Shown here in pieces: positions 52,163 through 59,062 of a DNA stretch of 64,000 bases. The position numbers and the translations under genes were made by a program. The notes under the pieces were generated by a model. That model was given only the letters and a program-made list of their open reading frames with translations, did no database searches and was not told the DNA's origin. Position 1 is the first letter of the stretch. Each line of letters begins with the position of its first letter. This DNA is from Megaleporinus macrocephalus. Lineage: Eukaryota > Chordata > Actinopteri > Characiformes > Anostomidae. The DNA lies in NCBI GenBank assembly GCA_021613375.1, contig CM038711.1, forward strand, positions 16,113,076-16,177,075, given 5' to 3'.

Positions 52163-55100
52163 TTTTCCCCCACCCAAAATATCAAAATACTGTGCTCTAC
52201 TGTTTTTTTTCTCCCCTCATTTAATTCTTTTCTCATTTAAAGGTTCCTTTCTCCTCACTCTTTTTTTGGTTTTTCCATATATGCTTTGTCCAGGAAAGGA
52301 AGAATTGAGCAGAGCCTCCTATTCGGTTGATGTCATAGCCTTACACACAGTGTTCCCCACAGGTAGATGAGTGGCTGCCTGTGATGACCAACTTAAGTGA
52401 TCAACTAGCAGAGGCAGTGGTTCCGCTCACTAACATCAATTACTACAAAAAAAAGAGAGCAATTATGCAGAGTTAACTGAAGTTAGTTAACTATGATGTT
52501 AAATAATGCTAAATAGTAAACACTATTTATAAGATATAAGAACAAGCTGTAGCCCAACAACTCTGCTCCTACAACATATATGAAAATCTTCTTGCCTCTG
52601 ATTAGGGCCACGTATCTCTGCTGGTGCTCCTCAATCTAAGTGCAGCTTTTGACACCATAGATTACTCCATTCTCTTGGATAGATTAGAAAACATGGTTGG
52701 AATCACATGAATAGCATTATCCTGTTTCACATCCTACCTTACTGACATGTTTCAGTTCATAAAATTAAATAATGAATCATCTAATTATGCATGCAAAGTG
52801 AAATATGAAGGTTCTGTTTAAGGTCCTCTATTATTCACATTATAAATGTTGCCATTAGGCTTAGTTAGAAATACACATGGAATCAGTTTCCACTGCTAAG
52901 CTGATGATACACAGTTGTACATGTCAGCCATACTAGACGATACAGTTAGGTTAAAAAAGATAGAAGATTGTGTGAAAGATGTAGAAAACTGAATGCTGCA
53001 AAGTTTCCTTTTTTTAAAAACAGCATTTGTTCACCTTTAAAACATTTCAAGGTTAAGAAATGCGTTATCCATACATGATGCTGAAAAGTTGGTAGATGCC
53101 TTTATAATCTTAAGACTAGACTACTGTAAAGCATTGTTGTCAGGATGCTCCAGCAGGAACCTAAATAATCTTCAGTTCAGAATGCTGCAGCTAGAGTACC
53201 AGCTAATACCAGATGTGGTATTATATGATCACATCAGCCCGGTTTTTTCAGCACTACACTGGCTTCCTGTCAAATTCTGTATCGACTATAAAATTCTTTA
53301 TTGACATATAAAGCCTTGTGCAGTGTGCCATCCAGATGTACCAGCATTGAGACAGAACTAATAGGACTGTTTCAGTTTACTCTCCCTTTTGATAAATACT
53401 CAGTCAGAGATTGCCTTAGTCAGAGACTGCCTCTATCTGTGCAGATTTTACAATTCAGACTTCAAACAGATGTTCTCTTAGCTTTTATTTGGAATTTAGC
53501 TTATTAAATTGTAAATACTTTTTGACCAGAGGAGGACGGGTCTCCGCTTGTGAGTCTTGGTTCCTCCCAAGGTTTCTTCCTCCAGTTTGAGGGAGTTTTT
53601 CCTTGCCAGCTCACTGGGGGATAGATGTTGTTTTATTGTGCATATTGAAGAAAATGAATATTTGATCCGCATCAAAACACAAAACACGGAATGCAAAACT
53701 TGTTTGGCTTTGTTGCCCTTTGGTATCTGGTCTGGTTCTCCTCTGACACTCAATTACATAATTTCTGTTTTCTGATTAATAGAAAAATGGAATAAAAATC
53801 TATGAAAGAACTAAATATACGTATGCTGGTGAGCTGCAGAATTTTTTTTGGCACGTGTGACTGCGATCGTTGAAAGTCCTTCACAATCAAACAAAGGTGC
53901 TTCTGCTTGAACAAATGAGCCAGAGATTGACAAACAATGGCTCATGAGCAAATAATAGCAATACTCTCATTAGTCAGTTAGCAGCAACGCTCTGCACCTG
54001 AGCACTGCTTATATCATTCTTTGCTTTCACTTTTATACTCTTGTACTCTTTGCCATCTATGTTTCCTCCACAAGAACAAAGTCAGAAAGAGAGAAACAAG
54101 ATGTAGAAGTTTGCCTACTTGATTATTATTCTAAGCCATTACTTACACAGTATTCATCACTTTTCCCTCCTGTTCTGTCTTTTTTGCATAGACCAGAAAT
54201 TAAACAAGAGAAAGAAGGAATAAAACCAAAAAAAGTAAAGCACATAATGACATAAGAGATGTTTGCAACAGTTAGGAGTAGCAAACTACAATGCTCCGAA
54301 ACCCAGACGGACACTAAGTATTTTCTTCGTCTGCTTTTTTTTTTAAAAACATTGCTCAAAGCTGCTTTGAGTTGTTGGACTGGTGACAGAGGCATAGCAG
54401 CCAGCATCCCATTTTATCCCATTTCAGCCCAAAGAGAAATGGCTCTCTCTAATTAAATTGCAGCAGCATAAATGCTGGTGATCCATAATGAGTAGTTAAG
54501 GCACAGAATTAATAATAAAACAGGGTTCAAGGTTAGACTGAAGAAGACAAGGTGAGGTTGGGTAAATATTGACACACTGATCTGAACTGGGCCCCACCCT
54601 TGAAGGGGTCTAAAGACCAACACTTTTTTTTTTATTAACCATAAATATTGCATAACAATAAAATCACTTCCTTGTTTCTACGCTGTTAGCCCGCTTTCAT
54701 CCTGATATTCAATGGTCATGCTGGATATTTGTCTAGTTTCAGATTATTGATATATTGTATATAGTTTTTCTGTTTCCTTTGTAATGTCGTAGGTAAGACT
54801 GTTCTCGGAGACACCCCCTGCAAGACCTGTGTCCTTTTTACCTATTGTGTTAATGGTGCCATGGAGCTTTCTTTTGACCCCCCGACTGGGGGTTATCTTA
54901 CGGCCTGCCATATGGGAATTCTCCCCCAACATGCCCCTCTGAAAGGTGTGGACCATGGATTCCTATGTGTCTGCATGTAAATTCTTTAACTCCTCAGGGG
55001 GTGTAGTTTTTCTGTATATAAGCAATGAGTTTGTAAACTAAGATTTAAGATTCCTTAAAAGATCTTAAATCTTAAATGTGCTTAAACTGTTGAATCAAAC

Positions 55101-57546
55101 AAGCGACAAGCTAGAAATAGCTACAACAGGATATAAAATCAAAGGTCTGTGGGTTTTGTGCTTAAACTTATACTTAGCCAAGCCTTACTGTGCAATATTA
55201 TGACATTCCCTTTCACTAAGCAGTGTTTCCATGGTAACTGAAGAAAATGTAATGACCAAACATTACAGTAAAAGGCGTTATTGAGAATTATTAGACTTCA
55301 CATATGAATCCATAAAAGACACATTCCTGAGATTCCAGTATACTGATGTTCAGAGTGTGAATAAATGTCTATTTTCATGAGAGTATCTCACACACTAAAT
55401 GTTGCCAAAAAGCAACCTCTCCTTACCCAACAGCTGCAGAGTCATCTCCTTACAAACACACACATACACACCAAAAAATCAGCCATTTCATGAAACCCCT
55501 AACTGTCAGCCCATTTCACAGTCCAGCGCCCGGCGCTAATGGTTTTTTTTTTAGCCTGCAAAGCGCCACAACTCAGTTAGCACTAGGGTCAGGGACAGGC
55601 AGGCAGAGGAGAGGAAAAAGAACAGCATGCCAGCTCTACACCAGGAGGGTATGAGTTAATGTCATTTCTACCATATGAATAATCACAAATAGAAAGGAAG
55701 GTTTGAACTATTTAACTTTGAAAGACAAAATACTATCACAAGGGAGGTTTTTAATTTCACATAGCTGTGCAATTGACCTACCCAAGCTAAACTACCAACG
55801 CATTATGTCTACTGTTACGAGGCAGCACAAGCTTTACAGCATGTTGGCCAAAATCCCATTTGATGCAATGAATTTAGGCAAATTAAGTTAGGTAGGATAG
55901 AAACGAACTTTACCACCATGTAAGATCAACCTAGTACTGCAGTTGGAAGACTTAGTGCTCATATGTATGGAAAGTTTTACTTATGGCCCTCTTTCCAGGC
56001 ACCACAGAGTAGCCTATGTTGTTTAATTTACAAGCAAAACACAGCTAATAGCCTTCTGCCTTTTTACACCTTAAAAAAATTCTTCAATGCTTAGTTGTGA
56101 CTTCAAGCCGCTGTCAGGCTCGTACTCCTATGAAGTGCAGGATGACATTTTTTTCCAGAACATAAACATGTTAACGCAGTTTAGCAGTCCAGCTCCACTC
56201 CAAATAGGCCATCGTTATTGGTAACAGTATTACTCTAGTGTGTGTATAATTTGTGAGAAAACACACAAGGACAAAGCATGGAGTATATGAGAGTTTGGCC
56301 AAAACAGAGAGTAAAGGAACAGAAACACTACAGACAGGCCAGAAAGAGAGCTTACTACCTATGACAGCTAATCAAGCTCCAATGATTATGTTGCCCTAGT
56401 GAATTAAGAGTGAACTACCAAAGAGACCAAGTGCAGGGATCTACACTCACTTTGGTGCAATGAGAAACATAGAACACACACACGTACGCGCACAAAGGCT
56501 AGAATGTCTTTGCTGGTCATTCTTGTCAGAAAGAGGAAATAAGCTTTTGCTTTATTGCTGTACAAGTCTTCCACAGTATAATGGCTTTTACCCCTGAGCC
56601 ATCATGCAGCTGAGTTGCACTATATCAGTGGCCTAAAATAACCATAGCCGAATCCAACATAATGTCAACGCAGTAGAGCTAGGATGAGGGGCTTACTGGC
56701 TAACAGACTCCCAATTCAGGTTAGGAAATTTAAGAAACTGTGGTTTATTTGACATGGAATTTTCTGTTAAATTATCCTGCACATGCAGTTCCCAAACGTT
56801 CTGAATGCAATGCATTTGTAAACAAATAGATTTTTTTTAACATCAGATAATTGAGTTAACTGGCTCACCCAAGCACTTGTAAGGGACCACAGTGTGAGCA
56901 TGGCCCTTGCACTGTTTTTTCTCTTTCTTGCACCAGTTTTCAATCTTGATTGGTTGGTTTGCCTCCACCACATTTGTAATTTGTAGCTCAGGATACATCT
57001 AATACAGAGGAGGGAGAGAGACAGAGAAAAAGAGAGCAAGACTGAAACATTTTAACAATCCATGGCTTATTTTTAATATGAGAGGAAGAGTGGGAGACCA
57101 CCGTGAGCAACAAGAGCAAGGCCCTGGAAGATCGGCGTGTAAAACAACAGGCAGGGCAGTCTAGCAACAATGCCCCACCATATATTCATGTCATGAAATA
57201 CATAATGGGAAGATGTCATTCAGATACTGTCATTCAGCACAGTATTTTACTAGCTGATTTGGTGGTTATGTAACGATTACTGAAGTGGTACATTAGTCAT
57301 GCCCATTATTTTTTCATTCCTGCACTCAGTGCTGTAGAAGCGCTTTAATGCAGCAATACCACTGTGTCTCACCTCCTGACAGTACTGTAGCACTCCCTCC
57401 TTGGTCTCTATGCAGGTTTTGGTTCCGGAAGGGTCTGGCTCCCAGCGTCCTGTCTGGATATTTACGTGCATGTTAAGCTTCCCACAAAACATAGCTACCT
57501 GAGGCTCAGCCACCGCAAAGCCCGTCCCGGCACTGGCTGCTAACGT
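25016..57546 (-). CDS. aplp2: Amyloid precursor-like protein 2, 16 coding exons, 5' partial
   Basis: A type I membrane glycoprotein of the APP family, cleaved by alpha/beta- and then gamma-secretase and involved in adhesion, trafficking and synapse function. Sixteen exons (25016-25117, 25957-26133, 27515-27595, 30476-30558, 34301-34474, 35385-35484, 37625-37753, 38683-38841, 39019-39093, 39478-39611, 41450-41617, 41813-42030, 43913-44136, 45901-46013, 56869-56998, 57373-57546) join in frame to 746 codons plus stop. By residue of this partial product: growth-factor-like and copper domains 1-175, acidic stretch about 176-285, Kunitz domain 288-342, E2 helices about 350-545, juxtamembrane region to 674, membrane segment 677-699, tail 700-746. 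It is aplp2 rather than app: the membrane segment ([20 protein letters not shown]) and juxtamembrane region follow APLP2, and there is no amyloid-beta sequence. The signal-peptide exon is not in the window. All introns are GT-AG. kcnj1 follows downstream on the same strand. Confidence 0.96.
25240..25300. repeat. AT-rich imperfect repeat in the last aplp2 intron
   Basis: Repeated AATAT(A/T) units run through the interval. It is simple-sequence DNA with no other signal. Confidence 0.8.
25957..26133 (-). CDS. aplp2: aplp2 exon 16: transmembrane segment
   Basis: 59 codons, phase 0. A hydrophobic segment of about 23 residues ([20 protein letters not shown] onward) is followed by the stop-transfer RKRQ and [10 protein letters not shown]. 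Gamma-secretase substrate region, almost identical to mammalian APLP2. Confidence 0.98.
27515..27595 (-). CDS. aplp2: aplp2 exon 15: pre-secretase-site segment
   Basis: 27 codons, phase 0: [20 protein letters not shown] then LNGVDPL. The position corresponds to the beta-secretase end of the APP juxtamembrane region but follows APLP2 rather than APP sequence. Confidence 0.92.
28172..29050. mobile_element. Putative TIR element in aplp2 intron
   Basis: The left end AGGGCTCGACTGAT and the complement of the right end AGGGGTCGACTGAT agree at 13 of 14 positions, 879 bp apart. No transposase was seen and no clear target duplication. Family unknown; the assignment rests on the ends only. Confidence 0.35.
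29128..29821. repeat. Long inverted repeat, 146-bp arms, 402-bp spacer
   Basis: The left arm 29128-29273 and right arm 29676-29821 are reverse complements with about five substitutions and no gaps. The spacer holds no inverted sequence that I can see. It sits in the aplp2 intron between exons 14 and 15. It could be a foldback/MITE element or two recent copies in inverted orientation. Confidence 0.9.
30476..30558 (-). CDS. aplp2: aplp2 exon 14: juxtamembrane linker
   Basis: Two bases plus 27 codons: (G)[20 protein letters not shown] then NKINDNV. Joined to exon 13 it makes E-P-E-G-S-G, the glycosaminoglycan attachment pattern. A human-like 12-residue insert exon between the two was not found. 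Confidence 0.94.
30643..31100. mobile_element. Short TIR element (MITE-like) in aplp2 intron
   Basis: Inverted ends CCAAGGGTGTAGA at 30643 and TCTACACCCTTGG ending near 31100. The inner phrase GTGTCCCCACCAAT occurs in widespread fish repeats. No coding capacity. Confidence 0.5.
31101..34027. other. aplp2 intron 13 interior
   Basis: No exon of known type was found in this part of the intron between exons 13 and 14. It holds AT-rich sequence, a small GCATACAGAT tandem at about 32829-32850, and a purine-rich stretch near 33580-33720. Confidence 0.5.
34028..34200 (-). repeat. LINE 3'-tail fragment with pentanucleotide tail
   Basis: ATCAA pentamer repeats followed by TTTATTTGTCACATACATAG and GCAGTGAAATGTTTTGAC on the plus strand, the signature 3' end of a teleost LINE lying on the minus strand. 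5'-truncated, as is usual for LINEs. Confidence 0.65.
34301..34474 (-). CDS. aplp2: aplp2 exon 13: juxtamembrane linker
   Basis: 57 codons between split codons: [20 protein letters not shown], then [16 protein letters not shown], ending QPEPE. Phase 1 at both ends. The acceptor is preceded by a 31-base T run on the coding strand (34485-34515). Confidence 0.95.
34485..34515. repeat. A31 homopolymer beside aplp2 exon 13 acceptor
   Basis: Thirty-one consecutive A on the plus strand, i.e. T31 on the coding strand, ending 10 bases before exon 13. It acts as an extended polypyrimidine tract and is prone to length change. Confidence 0.95.
35385..35484 (-). CDS. aplp2: aplp2 exon 12: E2 end with N-glycosylation sequon
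   Basis: 33 codons plus one base: [20 protein letters not shown] then [13 protein letters not shown]. The NQS sequon is conserved with mammalian APLP2. Confidence 0.95.
36886..37055 (+). repeat. tRNA-derived SINE remnant
   Basis: GGGCTACCAGCCTTGTGACC, then GGTCACTGGTTTGATCCCC, resembles pol III A- and B-box regions. It is followed by a tail where GATAAGCGTTTCTGCC echoes the conserved LINE2-related end of fish SINEs. No intact tRNA cloverleaf. Confidence 0.65.
37625..37753 (-). CDS. aplp2: aplp2 exon 11: E2 core
   Basis: 43 codons, phase 0: [20 protein letters not shown], then [17 protein letters not shown]. The two His residues of HTIRHYQH belong to the E2 metal site known in APP. The donor reads GTCAGT, a less common but valid form. 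Confidence 0.96.
38683..38841 (-). CDS. aplp2: aplp2 exon 10: E2 core
   Basis: 53 codons, phase 0: [20 protein letters not shown], then [17 protein letters not shown], then [13 protein letters not shown]. This is the most conserved part of the E2 dimerisation and heparin-binding domain. Confidence 0.97.
39019..39093 (-). CDS. aplp2: aplp2 exon 9: E2 helix
   Basis: 25 codons, phase 0 both sides: [20 protein letters not shown] then QTLIQ. Charged helical sequence of the first E2 coiled coil. Confidence 0.95.
39478..39611 (-). CDS. aplp2: aplp2 exon 8: entry into E2
   Basis: [20 protein letters not shown] then [18 protein letters not shown]. The RHRDRMER segment corresponds to the RERMS-containing region of APP. 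The KPI exon joins directly to it; there is no equivalent of the APP OX-2 exon, as expected of APLP2. Confidence 0.96.
39612..41449. other. aplp2 intron between exons 7 and 8
   Basis: No additional exon was detected. The stretch 40840-41110 is AT-rich with GATATGGTGATATAAAT-like phrases that recall degenerate GGCGATATG-type fish transposons; boundaries are not clear. Confidence 0.45.
41450..41617 (-). CDS. aplp2: aplp2 exon 7: Kunitz protease inhibitor (KPI)
   Basis: A 168-bp cassette, phase 1 at both ends, so skipping it keeps the frame as in the known KPI-minus isoforms. All six cysteines are present, with the reactive loop [12 protein letters not shown] (Arg at P1, consistent with inhibition of trypsin-like proteases) and the [13 protein letters not shown] core. 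Excellent donor GTAAGT. Confidence 0.97.
41813..42030 (-). CDS. aplp2: aplp2 exon 6: acidic linker
   Basis: 72 whole codons flanked by split codons. Dominated by acidic runs ([20 protein letters not shown]), then a Lys-rich segment and QEVK leading into the Kunitz exon. Low-complexity acidic linkers of this type separate E1 from the rest in APP-family proteins. Confidence 0.94.
42538..42605. mobile_element. GGGCTGGGA-type MITE fragment
   Basis: Begins TAGGGCTGGGAGGGATATTC and contains a small stem (ACATGATATA pairing with TATATCGTGT). Similar in start to the element at 62362. Confidence 0.35.
43913..44136 (-). CDS. aplp2: aplp2 exon 5: end of copper domain, acidic region
   Basis: Starts [19 protein letters not shown], keeping the Tyr and Met (151, 153) that lie next to copper in APP, then [10 protein letters not shown], then a Glu/Asp-rich tail. 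Donor GTAATG is weaker than average but GT-AG compliant. The last codon is split (Ser). Confidence 0.94.
44750..45126 (+). mobile_element. Internally deleted Tc1-like element
   Basis: The left end TTGCCAAAAGTATT is followed by CTAGGCATGCAGACTGCTTC and AACATTTGTGAAAGAATG at the transposase start, then jumps to the third-acid region (LDWPA-SPDLNP, about 44895-44935) and the 3' end ACCCTATGGATTAAGAATG. The middle of the transposase and the right terminus are missing. It lies in the aplp2 intron between exons 4 and 5. Confidence 0.8.
45421..45496. repeat. (GA)n microsatellite
   Basis: Purine run with a pure GA core at about 45435-45463 and AGATAAAGAGAG variants after it. Confidence 0.9.
45901..46013 (-). 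CDS. aplp2: aplp2 exon 4: copper-binding domain, first part
   Basis: Reads [20 protein letters not shown] then [14 protein letters not shown]. The His-x-His-x-His copper motif of APP is H-Q-Q-W-H here (residues 130-134), so the middle His is Gln while the outer two remain. Intron 3 upstream is about 10.9 kb, the longest fully contained in the window. Confidence 0.95.
46014..50019. other. aplp2 intron 3, proximal part
   Basis: No exon or clear repeat boundary. A short palindromic tract (AAAGCTAATGCTAAAGCTTTA, about 48308-48328) was noted. Otherwise ordinary intronic sequence. Confidence 0.45.
50020..50039. repeat. (CA)10 microsatellite
   Basis: A clean CA dinucleotide run inside aplp2 intron 3. 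Confidence 0.95.
50902..51522. repeat. Exact 35-bp direct repeat flanking ~550 bp
   Basis: The 35-bp sequence beginning GAATTCCACCATTTC and ending CTTCATAACT is identical at 50902-50936 and 51488-51522. The 551 bp between contain a purine-rich part and, near the right side, AATGTAATAAAATAAAAAC. Confidence 0.95.
52112..52158. repeat. (TA)n microsatellite
   Basis: A 47-bp uninterrupted TA run in aplp2 intron 3; Ile/Tyr repeats in open frames through it are artefacts. Confidence 0.95.
52550..53770 (+). mobile_element. L2-like LINE, dead, with reverse-transcriptase remnants
   Basis: Plus-strand frames show [20 protein letters not shown] (about 52620-52680), a decayed active-site region at about 52890-52920 where the Tyr codon before A-D-D is a stop, and downstream [20 protein letters not shown] and [16 protein letters not shown] (53115-53280). 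The 3' UTR phrase TTGGTTCCTCCCAAGGTTTC is typical of fish L2. Several stops and deletions separate the blocks. It lies opposite to aplp2 transcription. Confidence 0.85.
54700..55140 (+). other. LTR-like segment (tentative)
   Basis: A less AT-rich block with CCCCCGACTGGGGG, a TATA-like TGTATATAAGC at about 55012 and a following ATTCCTTAAAAGATC tract has the feel of a solo LTR. Exact ends and a target duplication were not established. Confidence 0.25.
55141..56868. other. aplp2 intron 3, distal part
   Basis: No exon or named repeat recognised; ordinary intronic sequence leading to exon 3. Confidence 0.45.
56869..56998 (-). CDS. aplp2: aplp2 exon 3: E1 heparin-binding loop
   Basis: 43 codons plus one base. 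[16 protein letters not shown] is followed by the basic segment [13 protein letters not shown], corresponding to the heparin-binding loop of E1, and ends PYKCL with the first base of the Val codon shared with exon 4. Donor GTGAGC. Confidence 0.95.
57373..57546 (-). CDS. aplp2: aplp2 exon 2: start of E1 growth-factor-like domain
   Basis: 58 codons, phase 0 at both ends (acceptor CAG at 57547-57549, donor GTGAGA). Contains [19 protein letters not shown] and [11 protein letters not shown], hallmark of the cysteine-rich growth-factor-like fold. The preceding exon must supply the signal peptide and end in phase 0, as in APP. Confidence 0.96.
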
Positions 57547-58373
57547 CTGCAGAGGAAAACAGAATGAGGGATGGAGAGAAAGAAATACAAAAATGGGTTA
57601 ACACATGTTAATATCTTCTTTGAAGTTACTCGTTATTTATAAAAAAAAAAAAGTCTAAGCTAAATTCTAACAGCCATTTAAGCATCCAATTTACGAGCAA
57701 CTTAGAAGTAACTGACTCCAAACTAGAGATGGCACAAAAACATTTTTCCCTTACAAATACTATTGTGGAGACCTTTAGTGTTAGCGAATATGTGCAGGAA
57801 AAATTTGGATATTGGTATTCCTGTGTGGATGCATTACTATTAGTATTCCACTTAAAATATCTAAATAAAATATCTATACCAAAATTACCAATATACCAAA
57901 ATTACAAGCCAGACAAAGGGGCTAAGAAACGACAAAACATGCTCTCTTGTTTTTAAGCCTATATGTAGGAGTGGGCGATACGGCAATAATTGTTTTGGAA
58001 CACCCAAAAACTTATTAGGACAAATACTAATACAAACTATCAATGCAATTATCATCACTAAGCGTTTCAAGTAAAGTCAAGAAGCTTTTGTGATTCCATC
58101 TATGTACAAGTACAAAGTGGAGTAAATGTATGTTCCTCCAGGAATATGGTGCAACATGGAACAAAAGTTTACAAAGTACAAACATGCAGACATAAGTATA
58201 CAAACATTAGACACAGTAAATAGACAGGGCAGTACAGCACCGACACAGCACTAATTTCTGGACATGGTACAAATGGTACTGCACTAAATTCAATTAAAAA
58301 ATTAACAATACTCTCTAAAAACATCAAACAAGCAACTGGTCAGTGTTTGTACCGACCAAATTCACAAAAAGCA

Positions 58374-58665
58374 TTACATGCTGCACTTTTTAGTGAAAGA
58401 CTCTGCTAAAGTTTGCTGAGTGTGTGTTTTGCCAGGCACCTTAGCTGATTTAGGTTTGTTATGGACAGCCAGCTCCTGAAGCATTTCATATTCCTCATAC
58501 TGTGCACAGTGGTTTATTTGTAGATGATGGAACAGGTTAGTTGTCAAGCTACCTTTAACGGCAACCACTTTCTTACAAAGTCTGCAAATTGCCATCTTTT
58601 GAGCAATGTCAGTCTTTTCAAATCCAATCTCTCTGTGAGTGAAGATGATCCTTGCCTATGAATTA
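58374..58665 (-). pseudogene. hAT transposase N-terminal fragment (BED zinc finger)
   Basis: Reads GFEKTDIAQKMAICRLCKKV, then AVKGSLTTNLFHHLQINH, then QQTLAESFTKKCSM before a stop. C-x2-C and H-x-H spacing fit a BED finger as in ZBED1/Ac-like transposases. The catalytic domain is absent. Confidence 0.8.
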
Positions 58666-58755
58666 AATCTAAGGCGGTTGACTGTGAGGCTGGCTGTGTC
58701 TGAATTTCTTCCCCAGGCACAGTGTGTTTATTCATTTTCAGCCTTAGATGTGTTG

Positions 58756-58860
58756 CTTAAGTCAGTCAAGTCAAGTCAAGCTTATTTATATAGCGCTTTT
58801 TACAACGATGTTGTCTCAAAGCAGCTTTACAGAGTTTTAGCCAGCTATGCTAGATTTAGC
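58756..58860 (-). repeat. Dispersed repeat tail (AAGTC)n
   Basis: (AAGTC) repeats followed by TTATTTATATAGCGCTTTTT and CTCAAAGCAGCTTTACAGAG, a familiar teleost LINE/SINE 3' end on the minus strand, inserted into the hAT fragment. Confidence 0.65.
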
Positions 58861-59062
58861 CTATGCTAGCACATAGTATCGGCACTTTCAATGTGTACTC
58901 AATGCAGTCTGTACTAAAGCATGAAGTAATGAACGTGTGAAGTCAAGGCATTTTGATAGTTGTTTTTTTCCCCGTCAGTAGGATACACGATAACGGCAGC
59001 TCGCACATTGTTAACACGGCAATTTAAATATCATCATATACAATATAAATTGCACACCCCTA

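Larger units (their letters stand above)
57966..59062 (-). mobile_element. hAT-like element fragment in presumed aplp2 intron 1
   Basis: The left end TAGGAGTGGGCGAT and the complement of the right end TAGGGGTGTGCAAT are similar (11 of 14), 1097 bp apart. A BED-finger transposase fragment on the minus strand lies inside, together with a later repeat tail. No 8-bp target duplication could be matched, so the boundaries are provisional. Confidence 0.45.

Noticed and set aside
25016..57546. Assignment to app
   Set aside because: No amyloid-beta sequence; the membrane segment, juxtamembrane exons and lack of an OX-2 exon follow APLP2.
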